NCBI RefSeq assembly: GCF_900129345.1
Contig: NZ_FQVK01000002.1
Coordinates: 186,001 to 250,000 of the forward strand
From: Ruegeria intermedia
Lineage (GTDB): Bacteria > Pseudomonadota > Alphaproteobacteria > Rhodobacterales > Rhodobacteraceae
DNA: 64,000 nt
Direction of reading: 5' to 3'
Within the stretch, counting starts at the first letter, position 1, and every line of letters begins with the position of its first letter. The notes beneath the pieces were generated by a model. That model was not told where the DNA came from, ran no database searches, and saw only the letters and a list, made by a program, of their open reading frames with translations. Both the position numbers and the translations under genes were made by a program. This document shows, one piece after another, positions 1 through 8,880 of this stretch.

Positions 1-1
1 A

Positions 2-286
2 TCCGACCCACAGTGGAAAGGCGCCGCCAGCGAGATCTTTCTGCGCCATGCGGTGGATCTGGCCGCGCGCATGGGCTTTCGCATCTCGAACATCGACTGC
101 ACGCTGGTCTGCGAATACCCCAAGATCGGCCCGCACGCCGCGGCGATGCGGCAGAAAATGGGCGAAATCATGGGGCTGGAGGCCGACCGTGTGTCGATCA
201 AGGCCACCACGTCCGAGCGGCTGGGCTTTACCGGCCGCAAGGAAGGCATCGCCGCTATCGCGACCGCCTGCCTGGTGAAGCCATGA
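2..286 (+). CDS. ispF: 2-C-methyl-D-erythritol 2,4-cyclodiphosphate synthase, C-terminal part (cut by window edge)
   Basis: This frame is open from the first bases of the window and ends at TGA 284-286, so only the last 94 residues are present. The protein reads [17 protein letters not shown] near its start and [19 protein letters not shown] near its end; both are hallmark blocks of IspF, which cyclises CDP-methylerythritol 2-phosphate in the non-mevalonate isoprenoid pathway. Many alphaproteobacteria carry IspD and IspF as one fused protein, and the missing 5' part could be either free-standing IspF or the end of an IspDF fusion. The stop overlaps the next start (ATGA), suggesting translational coupling to pgpA. 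Confidence 0.93.
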   Translation, partial: SDPQWKGAASEIFLRHAVDLAARMGFRISNIDCTLVCEYPKIGPHAAAMRQKMGEIMGLEADRVSIKATTSERLGFTGRKEGIAAIATACLVKP

Positions 287-780
287 CTCTGGCGCGCCTG
301 ATCGGAACCGTGGGCGGGGTCGGATATCTGCGCCCTGCCCCCGGCACCTGGGGCTCGCTGGCCGCCCTGCCTTTGGCCTTGGCGCTGCACCTGCTGGGCG
401 GCTTCCCGCTGCTGGCCGTCGCCACTGTCGCCGTCTTGGTGGCCGGCACCTGGGCCACGGGCGTCATGACCGCCAGGCAGGACGATCACGACCCTTCGGA
501 GATCGTCATCGACGAGGTCGCGGGCCAATTCATCGCCATCTGGGCCGTGTCTTATCCCGCCTGGGCGCATGACATCGCGGTCACCGCCCTGTGGCCGGGC
601 TGGATCGCTGCGTTCTTGCTGTTCCGCCTGTTCGACATCACCAAACCCGGCCCCATCGGCTGGGCCGACCGGCGCGGCGACCCCTTTGGCGTGATGCTGG
701 ACGACGTGATCGCGGGCGCGTTCGCGGCCGTGGGTGTTCTGATCCTGGCCGGGATCGCACATGGAGTACTGGGCCTATGA
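283..780 (+). CDS. pgpA: Phosphatidylglycerophosphatase A
   Basis: A 165-residue membrane protein of the PgpA family, which dephosphorylates phosphatidylglycerophosphate to phosphatidylglycerol at the inner membrane. The N-terminal [18 protein letters not shown] block and the later DEVAGQFIA block are the conserved family signatures. Hydrophobic segments follow each block. ATG 283 is chosen because it overlaps the ispF stop by four bases and places the conserved GTVGG motif close to the N-terminus; the frame is open further upstream but that part is antisense-like filler inside ispF. The gene overlaps the following pncC/cinA by four bases, so the three genes look like one transcript. Confidence 0.92.
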   Translation: MTLARLIGTVGGVGYLRPAPGTWGSLAALPLALALHLLGGFPLLAVATVAVLVAGTWATGVMTARQDDHDPSEIVIDEVAGQFIAIWAVSYPAWAHDIAVTALWPGWIAAFLLFRLFDITKPGPIGWADRRGDPFGVMLDDVIAGAFAAVGVLILAGIAHGVLGL

Positions 781-1253
781 CCGTCGCCGAACTGCTCGAC
801 CGCGCCAAGGCGCTGAACGTCATGATCGCCACAGCAGAAAGTTGCACGGGCGGCATGGTCGCCGCCGCGCTGACCGACATTCCCGGCAGCTCGGCCGTGG
901 TTGACCGAGGCTTCGTCACCTATACCAACGCCGCCAAGCAGGACATGCTGGGCGTGCGTGCCGAGACGCTGGAGGCCCATGGCGCCGTTTCTGAAGAGGT
1001 CGCCCGCGAGATGGCCGAGGGTGCGCTGGCGCATTCCCAGGCGCAGCTTGCGGTCTCGATCACCGGCATCGCGGGGCCCGGCGGGTCCGAGTTCAAGCCC
1101 GAGGGCCGGGTCTGTTTCGGCCTTGCCGTCACAGGCCGCCCCACCCTGACCGAAACCGTCGAGTTCGGCGCCGCGGGCCGCGCCAATGTCAGACGCGCGG
1201 CGCGGGATCATGCGCTGAAACTGCTGGAAAACGGACTTTCCGAACTCGCCTAA
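777..1253 (+). CDS. pncC: CinA C-terminal domain protein / nicotinamide-nucleotide amidase
   Basis: The 158-residue product is a single CinA C-terminal domain. It carries ATAESCTGG with the family's catalytic Ser/Lys environment near residue 20 and SITGIAGPGGS near residue 95. The family deamidates nicotinamide mononucleotide to nicotinate mononucleotide in pyridine nucleotide recycling. The N-terminal molybdopterin-like domain of full CinA is absent, as in the short PncC form. The start ATG overlaps the pgpA stop (ATGA). No terminator hairpin is visible between its stop and the ammonium channel gene 180 bases downstream. Confidence 0.9.
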   Translation: MTVAELLDRAKALNVMIATAESCTGGMVAAALTDIPGSSAVVDRGFVTYTNAAKQDMLGVRAETLEAHGAVSEEVAREMAEGALAHSQAQLAVSITGIAGPGGSEFKPEGRVCFGLAVTGRPTLTETVEFGAAGRANVRRAARDHALKLLENGLSELA

Positions 1254-1433
1254 ATTTCTGGCACCCGCCCGGATACGGCGCACTTTTTGTCACCACTTGG
1301 AGAAAGGACGCCAAAACAGGCACCTTTTTCACACCCTGCCTCTTTTTTCCTCGGCGCCCGTTCGGTTGAACCCACGGCACGTCACTCACACCGCGCCCCT
1401 TGGCGCAGCATCAGGAAAGAGGAGAACGGCCCA

Positions 1434-2615
1434 ATGAACGGAGCCGATACCGCCTGGATCATCGTCGCGACGGCGCTGGTCCTGTTCATGACCTTGCCGG
1501 GCCTGGCCCTGTTCTATGGCGGGCTGGTGCGCGCCCGCAACGTGCTGAGCGTTTTCATGCACTGCTTCGCGATCGCCTGTCTGATGAGCATCCTGTGGCT
1601 GGTCGCGGGGTATTCAATCGCCTTCGGCGACGGCGGTTCCGGCCTGTGGGGCGGGCTGGGCAAGGCGTTTCTGAACGGCGTCGATGCCGACAGCCTGTCG
1701 GGCACCCTGCCCGAGGTGCTGTTCTTTGCCTTCCAGATGACCTTTGCCATCATCACCCCGGCCCTGATCGTCGGCGCCTATGTGGAACGCGTGGGCTTTG
1801 GTTTCGTGCTGGTCTTCTCGGGGCTGTGGATGCTGCTGTGCTATGCGCCGGTTGTGCATTGGATCTGGGGCGGCGGCATCCTGACCGATGGCGGCATTCT
1901 GGGTGAAATCGGCGTGCGCGACTTTGCCGGTGGCATCGTGGTGCACGAAACCGCCGGTCTGGCCGCTCTGATCATCGCGTGGGTCCTGGGGCCGCGCAAG
2001 AACCGCACCACCCCGCCGCACAACCCCGGATACGTCATGATCGGGGCCGCGATGCTGTGGGTCGGCTGGTTCGGCTTCAACGGCGGCTCGCAGCTGGCCG
2101 CGGATGGCGGCGCGGCCATGGCGCTGACGGTCACGCATATCTCGGCCGCCACCGCATCGCTCAGCTGGGCGCTGTGGGAGCGGATCAAATACGGCAAGGC
2201 CTCGCTGGTCGGTCTGGTCACCGGAACCATCGCGGGTCTGGCCTCGATCACGCCGGCCTCGGGCTATGTCGATCCGGTTCAGGCGCTGATCATCGGCGCG
2301 GTCGCCGGCATCCTGTGCCAGGAGGCGGTGAACGTGGTCCGCAACGTGCTGAACATCGACGATACGCTGGACGTGTTCGCCGTGCATGGCGTGGGCGGCA
2401 TCTTCGGCACCATCATGATCGCCGTCTTCGGCCTGGGAACCTGGACCGCGCAGCTGGGCGGGCTGGTGATCGTGGGTGTCTTTACGTCAGTTGTCACGTT
2501 TGTGTTGGTCAAGGTGGTTGCGCTTGTCACCCCGCTTCGCGTAGACGCCGAGACCGAAACGAACGGGCCCGACCTGTCGGTCCACGGAGAACGGGCCTAT
2601 GACATGAGCAGCTAA
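1434..2615 (+). CDS. amt: Ammonium transporter (Amt family)
   Basis: A 393-residue polytopic membrane protein of the Amt/MEP/Rh family, which conducts ammonium/ammonia across the inner membrane. The first helix carries the typical [12 protein letters not shown] block, and [16 protein letters not shown] and [15 protein letters not shown] further on are the conserved pore and phosphate-side signatures. ATG 1434 is preceded by a purine-rich AGGAAAGAGGAG at 1412-1423 and gives a protein starting directly at the first helix. The usual proteobacterial partner glnK (PII protein) is not adjacent on either side. A strong intrinsic terminator follows. Confidence 0.94.
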   Translation: MNGADTAWIIVATALVLFMTLPGLALFYGGLVRARNVLSVFMHCFAIACLMSILWLVAGYSIAFGDGGSGLWGGLGKAFLNGVDADSLSGTLPEVLFFAFQMTFAIITPALIVGAYVERVGFGFVLVFSGLWMLLCYAPVVHWIWGGGILTDGGILGEIGVRDFAGGIVVHETAGLAALIIAWVLGPRKNRTTPPHNPGYVMIGAAMLWVGWFGFNGGSQLAADGGAAMALTVTHISAATASLSWALWERIKYGKASLVGLVTGTIAGLASITPASGYVDPVQALIIGAVAGILCQEAVNVVRNVLNIDDTLDVFAVHGVGGIFGTIMIAVFGLGTWTAQLGGLVIVGVFTSVVTFVLVKVVALVTPLRVDAETETNGPDLSVHGERAYDMSS

Positions 2616-2652
2616 GCCCACCTTGGCTGACTCGACTGCCCATCCGGGCACC

Positions 2653-2685
2653 AAGCGGACCTCTTGCAAGGTCCGCTTTTCTTTT
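2653..2685 (+). terminator. Rho-independent terminator after amt
   Basis: A perfect 10-bp stem (2653-2662 with 2669-2678) closes a six-base loop and is followed by TTTTCTTTT. It lies 38 bases after the amt stop and separates amt from pyrE. Confidence 0.9.
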
Positions 2686-2761
2686 GCGCCAACCCCTCTC
2701 GACATCGGGCCGGTCGGCAGGCTATCAGCCCGCAACGTCATTTCAGCACCGAGGTCCCGCC

Positions 2762-3439
2762 ATGATCCCCAGTTCCTTTCCCGACAGCACGGAAATCGCC
2801 CGCCTGACCGCGCGGATGCTGCTGGAGATCAAGGCGGTGCATTTCAACGCGCGCGAGCCGTTCACGCTGGCCAGCGGCCTGCCCAGCCCCACCTATATCG
2901 ACTGCCGCAAGCTGATCTCGTACCCGCGCATCCGATCGACCCTGATGGACTTCCTGACGGTCACCGTCATGCGGAATGCCGGCTTCGAGGCCTTCGACAA
3001 CATCGCCGGCGGTGAAACCGCGGGCATCCCCTTCGCCGCTATGGTGGCCGAGCGCATGGCCCTGCCGATGACCTATGTGCGCAAGAAGCCCAAGGGCTAT
3101 GGCCGCAACGCCCGGATCGAAGGGGCCATGACCGAAGGCCAGCGTGTGCTGCTGGTCGAGGACCTGACCACCGATGGCGGCTCGAAGCTCTCCTTCGTGG
3201 ACGCGATCCGCGAAACCGGCGCCACCTGCGGGCATACGGCGGTGATTTTCTATTATGGCATCTTCCCCGAAACCGAAAAGACGCTGGGCGATCATGGCGT
3301 GCAGTTGCACCACCTGTGCACCTGGTGGGACGTTCTGGCCGAGGCCAAGGCGCAGCAAGCCTTTGATGCGGAAACACTTGACGGGGTCGAAGCCTTCCTG
3401 AACGACCCGCGCGGCTGGCAGGAGGCCAACAAGGTCTGA
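2762..3439 (+). CDS. pyrE: Orotate phosphoribosyltransferase
   Basis: The 225-residue protein makes orotidine 5'-phosphate from orotate and PRPP in pyrimidine synthesis. The PRPP-binding loop is seen as [13 protein letters not shown] at about residues 125-137, and the N-terminal [17 protein letters not shown] block is typical of the family. ATG 2762 fits the family length and follows GAGGTCCCGCC; the frame runs open upstream, but that stretch includes the amt terminator. It is a single gene between the amt terminator and the dnaB promoter region. Confidence 0.95.
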   Translation: MIPSSFPDSTEIARLTARMLLEIKAVHFNAREPFTLASGLPSPTYIDCRKLISYPRIRSTLMDFLTVTVMRNAGFEAFDNIAGGETAGIPFAAMVAERMALPMTYVRKKPKGYGRNARIEGAMTEGQRVLLVEDLTTDGGSKLSFVDAIRETGATCGHTAVIFYYGIFPETEKTLGDHGVQLHHLCTWWDVLAEAKAQQAFDAETLDGVEAFLNDPRGWQEANKV

Positions 3440-3490
3440 CCGTCGGGCCATTGTTGACGGCCGGGAAACACTGGCCGTCAGCCTGGCTGC

Positions 3491-3568
3491 CTATCCACAA
3501 GATGTTGACGAATGACCGGTCCCTGCGGCAAGATGCAGAGGGCGAAAGATATGCACAGCATATCCCCA
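3491..3568. promoter_or_regulatory. dnaB: Possible DnaA boxes and promoter ahead of dnaB
   Basis: The 202-base gap before dnaB contains CTATCCACA at 3491-3499, which matches 8 of 9 bases of the DnaA box TTATCCACA, and ATATCCCCA at 3560-3568, which matches 7 of 9. Between them TTGACG (3505-3510) and CAAGAT (3529-3534) are 18 bases apart and could be a sigma-70-type promoter. These are eye matches only. Confidence 0.3.
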
Positions 3569-3641
3569 GAAAACATACAATTTGCCCCGACTCACGGGGC
3601 CGCGATATGACCTTCGTCCCATGGGGACAGCGAGAGCAGCA

Positions 3642-5132
3642 ATGAACGAGATCAGCAGTATCGAGCAGGCGGCGGCGCAGATTCAGAACGCCGAGACCAT
3701 GCCGCATTCCATCGAAGCCGAACAGCAGCTTCTGGGCGCGATCCTGACCAACAACGACCTGTACGACCGGGTCGCCTCGATCATCGGGCCCGAGCATTTC
3801 TATGATCCGGTCCATGCCCGCATCTACGAGGTCGCCGCCGCGCGCATCGCCAAGAACGCGCTGGCCTCGCCGGTGACGCTGAAATCCTTCCTGGCCGAGG
3901 ACGAGGGTCTCAAGGAGCTTGGCGGTCCGGCCTATCTGGTCAAGCTGGCCGGCGCCTCGATCAGCGCCTTCGCCGTGCATGACTATGCCCAGATGATCTA
4001 TGACCTCGCGATCCGGCGCGAGCTGATCCGGCTGGGCCGTGACATCTCGGACAAGGCGGCGCGGGTCGATGTGGCCAGCGAACCCAAGGAACAGATCGTC
4101 GAAGCCGAGCAGAAGCTCTACCAGCTGTCCGAACAGGGGCAGACCGAACAGGGGTTCAAGTCCTTCCTCAAGGCCGTGACCGAGGCGGTGAACGTCACCA
4201 ACGAAGCCTATCAGCGCGGCGGCGGCATGGCCGGGATCTCGACCGGGCTGATCGATCTGGACAAGCAGCTGGGCGGGCTGCATCCGTCCGACCTGATCAT
4301 CCTTGCGGGGCGGCCGTCGATGGGGAAAACCTCGCTGGCGACCAACATCGCCTTCAACGTGGCCAAGGCCTACAAGCGCGGCATCCGCGCCGATGGCACC
4401 GAAGGGGCGGTCGATGGCGGCGTCGTCGGCTTCTTCTCGCTGGAGATGAGCGCCGAGCAGCTGGCCGGGCGGATCCTGGCCGAGGCGTCCGAGATCTCCA
4501 GCCACAAGATCCGCCAGGGCGACATGACCGAGGACGAGTTCCGCCGTTTCGTCGACGCCGCCAAGGCGCTGGAGGCCTGCCCGCTGTTCATCGACGACAC
4601 GCCGGCCCTGCCGATCAGCCAGCTGGCGGCGCGCGCGCGGCGGCTCAAGCGGACGCATGGGCTGGACCTGCTGGTGATCGACTATCTGCAGCTGTGCCGC
4701 GGCATGTCCGACAATCGCGTGAACGAGATCGCCGAGATCTCGATGGGCATGAAGGCCATCGCCAAGGAACTGAACATCCCCGTCATCGCCCTGTCGCAGC
4801 TGTCGCGTCAGGTGGAAAACCGCGACGACAAGCGCCCGCAACTGTCCGACCTGCGCGAATCCGGCTCGATCGAGCAGGACGCCGACGTGGTGATGTTCGT
4901 GTTCCGCGAGGAATACTACAAAGAGCGCGAAAAACCCGGAGATCACGAACTGGAGAAGATGGAAGAGTGGAAGCAGGCGATGGAGCGCCTGCACGGCAAG
5001 GCCGAGGTCATCGTCGGCAAGCAGCGCCACGGCCCCATCGGCACGGTCGAACTGGCCTTCGAGGCGCAGTTCACCCGGTTCGGCAACCTTGTCAAACCCT
5101 GGCAGCAGAGTGGTCAGATCGAGGGGTACTGA
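3642..5132 (+). CDS. dnaB: Replicative DNA helicase DnaB
   Basis: A 496-residue hexameric 5'-3' helicase that unwinds DNA at the replication fork. The N-terminal domain begins with MPHSIEAEQQLLGAIL; the RecA-like motor has its Walker A loop GRPSMGKTS at about residues 224-232, VIDYLQL as Walker B, and LSQLSRQVENR with SDLRESGSIEQDAD as the later helicase motifs. The sequence is uninterrupted, so there is no intein. ATG 3642 is preceded by CGAGAGCAGC, a modest ribosome site, and gives the conserved N-terminus. It stands alone between pyrE and alr. Confidence 0.97.
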   Translation: MNEISSIEQAAAQIQNAETMPHSIEAEQQLLGAILTNNDLYDRVASIIGPEHFYDPVHARIYEVAAARIAKNALASPVTLKSFLAEDEGLKELGGPAYLVKLAGASISAFAVHDYAQMIYDLAIRRELIRLGRDISDKAARVDVASEPKEQIVEAEQKLYQLSEQGQTEQGFKSFLKAVTEAVNVTNEAYQRGGGMAGISTGLIDLDKQLGGLHPSDLIILAGRPSMGKTSLATNIAFNVAKAYKRGIRADGTEGAVDGGVVGFFSLEMSAEQLAGRILAEASEISSHKIRQGDMTEDEFRRFVDAAKALEACPLFIDDTPALPISQLAARARRLKRTHGLDLLVIDYLQLCRGMSDNRVNEIAEISMGMKAIAKELNIPVIALSQLSRQVENRDDKRPQLSDLRESGSIEQDADVVMFVFREEYYKEREKPGDHELEKMEEWKQAMERLHGKAEVIVGKQRHGPIGTVELAFEAQFTRFGNLVKPWQQSGQIEGY

Positions 5133-5330
5133 CCCCCTCTCCCCTGTCGGCCATGTGAACGATCGAGGTCAGTCGCCGACTTTGACCCTGATGGGGGAAC
5201 AATGCGGGTGGCCGTCAATCGCGCCCCGGTCGGGGCCGGCCCGGCCACATGCGGCCCAAGTCGCGGAGATTCCGCACATTTGCGGCGCATTCCCCCTTGA
5301 CCTCGTGCAGCGCGATGTCATGAACGGATC

Positions 5331-6365
5331 ATGAGTACCGCACGTTTGACGATCAACCTTCACGCGCTGGCCGGGAACTGGCGGGCGCTCGACGCAAAGA
5401 CCGACACCGAGACCGGCGCCGTGGTCAAGGCCGACGCCTATGGCCTGGGGGCCGGTCCCGTTGCCAGCACGCTGGCCGAGGAAGGCGTCCGCAAGTTCTT
5501 TGTTGCCGTGGCCGAGGAAGGCGCCGCCGTACGCCGGGCGATCGGCCCCGGCCCTCTGATCTTCGTGTTCTCCGGTCACATGGAAGGCGACGCGGATCTG
5601 CTGCGCGATCACGACCTGGTGCCGCTGCTCAACTCGCCCGAACAATTCCAGCGCCACATCCAGGCGCTACCGGTGCATCCGTTCGGCCTGCAACTGGACA
5701 CGGGCATGAACCGCCTGGGGCTGGAGCCCGCCGACTGGTCCGCCCTGCGCAACCGGGCCGAGGCGCTGAACCCGGTGCTGATCATGTCGCACCTGGCCTG
5801 CGCCGACGAACCCGACCACCCGATGAACCGCCAGCAGCTCGAGGCGTTTCGAGGCATGACCGAGGGCGTCTCGGCCCCCCGGTCGCTGGCCGCCACCGGC
5901 GGCATGCTGCTGGGCCCCGAATACCATTTCGACCTGTGCCGCCCGGGGATCGGCCTGTATGGCGGCCTGCCCTTCGCCGCGGCCAAGCCGGTCGTCACCG
6001 TCGACCTGCCGGTGATCCAGGTGCGCGATCTGGCCGTCGGCGAAACCGTCGGCTATGGCAATACCTGGAAGGCCCGGCGCCCGTCGCGCATCGCCACGGT
6101 GGCCGCGGGCTATGCCGACGGGCTGCACCGCGCCATCGGAGGCGGCATCGACACCTTCGCCGGTGACCTGCCCTGCCCGGTGGTCGGCCGCATCTCGATG
6201 GATCTGATCACCGTCGACGTGACCGACCTGCCGCACACTCCCGAACGTCTGCGCATTCTCAACGGCCATCAGACGGTGGACGACCTGGCCGAGGCCGCAG
6301 GCACCATCGGGTACGAGATCCTGACCTCGCTCGGCAGCCGCTATTCGCGGGGTTACGTCGAATGA
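5331..6365 (+). CDS. alr: Alanine racemase
   Basis: The 344-residue PLP enzyme interconverts L- and D-alanine for peptidoglycan. The PLP lysine is K33 in [10 protein letters not shown], and the C-terminal barrel has [14 protein letters not shown] with the second active-site region. The start ATG follows a 198-base gap with no clear gene. Its stop overlaps the start of mlaE (ATGA), so this wall-precursor gene seems to be translated together with the lipid-transport genes behind it. Confidence 0.95.
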   Translation: MSTARLTINLHALAGNWRALDAKTDTETGAVVKADAYGLGAGPVASTLAEEGVRKFFVAVAEEGAAVRRAIGPGPLIFVFSGHMEGDADLLRDHDLVPLLNSPEQFQRHIQALPVHPFGLQLDTGMNRLGLEPADWSALRNRAEALNPVLIMSHLACADEPDHPMNRQQLEAFRGMTEGVSAPRSLAATGGMLLGPEYHFDLCRPGIGLYGGLPFAAAKPVVTVDLPVIQVRDLAVGETVGYGNTWKARRPSRIATVAAGYADGLHRAIGGGIDTFAGDLPCPVVGRISMDLITVDVTDLPHTPERLRILNGHQTVDDLAEAAGTIGYEILTSLGSRYSRGYVE

Positions 6366-7144
6366 ATCCGATCGCATGGCTTGGCGAACTGGGCCGCGCG
6401 GTCCTGAACCTGCTGGCCGCGTTCGGCCGCGTGGCATTGTTTGCGCTGGATGCGGTGTCGCATATCTTTCGCCCGCCCTTCTACCCGCGTGAATTCGGCG
6501 TGGCCCTGCTGAACATCGGCTGGCTGTCGCTGCCGGTGGTGGGGCTGACCACCATCTTCACCGGTGGCGCGCTGGCGCTGCAGATCTATGCCGGCGGCGC
6601 GCGTTTCAACGCCGAGGCCGTGGTGCCCCAGATCGTCGCCATCGGCATGGTGCGCGAGTTGGGGCCCGTCATGGTCGGCCTGATGATCGCGGCGCGCGTC
6701 ACCTCGTCGATCGCGGCTGAGATCGCCACCATGAAAGTGACCGAGCAGATCGACGCGCTGGTCACCCTGTCGACCCACCCGATGAAATACCTGACCGCCC
6801 CGCGCGTTCTGGCCGCACTGATCACCCTGCCCGTGCTGGTGGCGGTGGGCGACATCATCGGCATCGCCGGCGGCTATGCGGTGGCCACCCAGAACCTGGG
6901 CTTCAACCCCGCGGCCTATCTGAAGAATACGGTCGATTTCCTGGAACCGCTGGACATCCTGTCCTCGCTGGTCAAGGGCGCGGCCTTCGGAGTGATCGCC
7001 GCCATCATGGGCTGCTACTACGGCATGCACTCGGGCCGCGGCGCCCAGGGCGTGGGCCGCGCGACCAAAAGCTCGGTCGAGGCCGCGGCCGTTCTGATTC
7101 TGGCCGCCAACTTCGTTCTGACGGGGGTGTTCTTCTCGCTATGA
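6362..7144 (+). CDS. mlaE: MlaE-family ABC transporter permease
   Basis: A 260-residue inner-membrane permease of the MlaE/DUF140 family, which moves phospholipids between the inner and outer membranes together with an MlaF ATPase. The central [18 protein letters not shown] and [18 protein letters not shown] blocks, and the later [17 protein letters not shown] block, are characteristic. About five to six hydrophobic segments are visible. It overlaps alr upstream and mlaF downstream by four bases each. No mlaD (MCE-domain) or mlaC gene follows, which is unusual for a complete Mla system. Confidence 0.92.
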   Translation: MNPIAWLGELGRAVLNLLAAFGRVALFALDAVSHIFRPPFYPREFGVALLNIGWLSLPVVGLTTIFTGGALALQIYAGGARFNAEAVVPQIVAIGMVRELGPVMVGLMIAARVTSSIAAEIATMKVTEQIDALVTLSTHPMKYLTAPRVLAALITLPVLVAVGDIIGIAGGYAVATQNLGFNPAAYLKNTVDFLEPLDILSSLVKGAAFGVIAAIMGCYYGMHSGRGAQGVGRATKSSVEAAAVLILAANFVLTGVFFSL

Positions 7145-7887
7145 TCCGGTTGGAAAACGTACACAAGGCCTTTGGCGACAACCATGTTCTGCGAGGCGTG
7201 AACCTGGAGATTCCCACGGGCACCTCGATGGTCATCATCGGGGGGTCGGGCACCGGGAAATCGGTGGCGCTGAAGTGCATTCTGGGCCTGATCAAGCCCG
7301 ACAGCGGCAAGATCTATGTCGATGGTCAGGATGCCGAAACCGGCGACCGAGACGCTTTTCTGGCCCGGTTCGGCATGTTGTTCCAGGGCGGCGCTCTGTT
7401 CGATTCCCTGCCCGTCTGGCAGAACGTGGCCTTCCGTCTGCTGCGCGGCTCGCTCAAGCGCCCGGCGCACGAGGCCCGCGAGATCGCCATCGACAAGCTG
7501 CGCCGCGTGGGCCTGCGCGCCAATGTGGCCGATCTGTACCCCTCCGAGCTGTCGGGCGGCATGCAGAAACGCGTGGGGCTGGCCCGCGCCATCGCCGCCG
7601 ACCCCGAGATCATCTTTTTCGACGAACCCACCACGGGCCTGGACCCGATCATGTCGGGCGTCATCAACGACCTGATCCGAGAAATCGTGACCGAGATGGG
7701 CGCCACCGCGATGACCATCACCCACGACATGAGTTCCGTGCGCGCGATTGCCGACAACGTGGCGATGCTGCATGACGGGGTGATCCAGTGGACCGGCCCG
7801 GTCAGCCAGATGGATTCCTCGGGTGATCCTTATGTCGAGCAATTCATCAGTGGCAATGCCGAGGGACCGATTGAGGCCGTGCGGTGA
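7141..7887 (+). CDS. mlaF: MlaF-family ABC transporter ATP-binding protein
   Basis: The 248-residue ATPase pairs with the adjacent MlaE permease. Walker A is GGSGTGKS at residues 34-41, the signature is LSGGMQKRVGLARA, and Walker B runs IIFFDEPTTGLDP. The FQGGALFDSLPVWQNV stretch after the Q-loop is typical of MlaF rather than of import ATPases. It starts within the mlaE stop (ATGA) and its own stop overlaps a GTG start of the next, unrelated-looking gene (GTGA). Confidence 0.94.
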   Translation: MIRLENVHKAFGDNHVLRGVNLEIPTGTSMVIIGGSGTGKSVALKCILGLIKPDSGKIYVDGQDAETGDRDAFLARFGMLFQGGALFDSLPVWQNVAFRLLRGSLKRPAHEAREIAIDKLRRVGLRANVADLYPSELSGGMQKRVGLARAIAADPEIIFFDEPTTGLDPIMSGVINDLIREIVTEMGATAMTITHDMSSVRAIADNVAMLHDGVIQWTGPVSQMDSSGDPYVEQFISGNAEGPIEAVR

Positions 7888-8276
7888 TAAGCCCTTCACA
7901 GATGTTTTTTTCTGTCGCTGCCCGGCGTCTACTTCATTTCCGTACTACTGGTTTGGTTTTTTTCTCTGAACACGGCTTGATTTTCTCGATTGCCCGTTCA
8001 TTTTCGGTCCCAAAACCACTGCTAAGATGCCTGGTGTACGGTATTATCCCGGGAACAATCATTTCAAACATCGTTGCATTTGCTGGCAAAAACTCCATCT
8101 TCCTTGATAGCGCGCCCGCCTTAGTCGGAGTCGCTATTTCGGCTTGGTTGTTGCATAAAGAGGTGCTCTTGCGCTTCCAAAAGAAGAGGAAAGGCAATAT
8201 CGCGACAGCTCTTGTTTTCCTAGTCATGGCGACGCTGGTGGGGTGGGTAAGCCTTGAGTTTGAGACAGCGCAGTAG
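7884..8276 (+). CDS. Orphan small membrane protein of atypical base composition
   Basis: I do not recognise this 130-residue product. It begins at a GTG that overlaps the mlaF stop by four bases and ends two bases before the next ATG, so it is embedded in the operon. Three hydrophobic stretches are visible: about residues 48-68, 75-92 and 106-124, with a basic RFQKKRKGN segment between the last two. The DNA is far richer in A+T than its neighbours: 7981-8100 has 53 G+C in 120 bases (44%), against 44 in 60 (73%) at 7441-7500 in mlaF. It also uses codons such as TTA and TTT that are rare nearby. This suggests later acquisition. The first 30 residues are weakly supported and the true start could be M7. 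Confidence 0.55.
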   Translation: MISPSQMFFSVAARRLLHFRTTGLVFFSEHGLIFSIARSFSVPKPLLRCLVYGIIPGTIISNIVAFAGKNSIFLDSAPALVGVAISAWLLHKEVLLRFQKKRKGNIATALVFLVMATLVGWVSLEFETAQ

Positions 8277-8278
8277 TC

Positions 8279-8731
8279 ATGACCCTCCGCCTCGCCACCC
8301 TCTTGCTGCTGATCCTCTACCCCATCGCGTGGTTCGCCCCGCTGATGCGCGCGGGCCTGCTGCCGATCTTCGGCCTTTCTGAGATCAGCGTCATCACCGG
8401 CCTCCAGTCCTTGTGGAAATCCGACATCTTCCTCGCGCTGGTCGTCACCGTCTTCGCCCTGTTTGCCCCGTACATCAAAACCATCGGCACCGCGCTGGTC
8501 CAATGGGACCTGCTGGACCCGCGGGTTCAGCCCGCGCTGAACGTCATGGGCAAGCTCGCCATGGCCGATATCTTTCTCATCGCGCTCTACATCACCTTGG
8601 CCAAGGGCATTTCCTACGCAACGATCGAAACAGCGTGGGGCCTCTACCTGTTCACCGGCTGCATCCTTGCCTCGATCGCGCTGGGCTACGTTACCGAAGT
8701 GAAATCTGGTTCACGAAACCCCCGGACCTGA
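8279..8731 (+). CDS. PqiA-like (paraquat-inducible protein A) membrane protein
   Basis: A 150-residue membrane protein with four hydrophobic segments. The block VMGKLAMADIFLIALYITLAK resembles the conserved W-S-M-V-D-V-F region of PqiA, so this is a single PqiA domain rather than the duplicated form of E. coli. PqiA proteins work with MCE-domain proteins in envelope lipid transport, which fits the mlaE-mlaF context two genes upstream. ATG 8279 lies two bases after the stop of the AT-rich orphan gene. Base composition is back to the G+C-rich norm here. Confidence 0.7.
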   Translation: MTLRLATLLLLILYPIAWFAPLMRAGLLPIFGLSEISVITGLQSLWKSDIFLALVVTVFALFAPYIKTIGTALVQWDLLDPRVQPALNVMGKLAMADIFLIALYITLAKGISYATIETAWGLYLFTGCILASIALGYVTEVKSGSRNPRT

Positions 8732-8880
8732 TTGATTGAAAACGCATTTCTGGCTATGATGACCTGTATTCGAGCAGCCAAGTCATTTTTGTTTCAGGGT
8801 CCGACGCGGACCGTCTTGCACGTTTGATGGATACTCCGCCCGGGCCCGGTTTTGCCGGTTTCAAAAGGAGTAGGACTGTC

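Noticed and set aside
3039..5030. Very long minus-strand open frame across pyrE and dnaB
   Set aside because: It is antisense to two clear genes; its composition (His/Arg/Gln-rich) is the usual by-product of G+C-rich coding DNA, with no family motif or ribosome site.
3642..5132. Intein in dnaB
   Set aside because: DnaB is a common intein host, but length and motif spacing here are those of an uninterrupted helicase.
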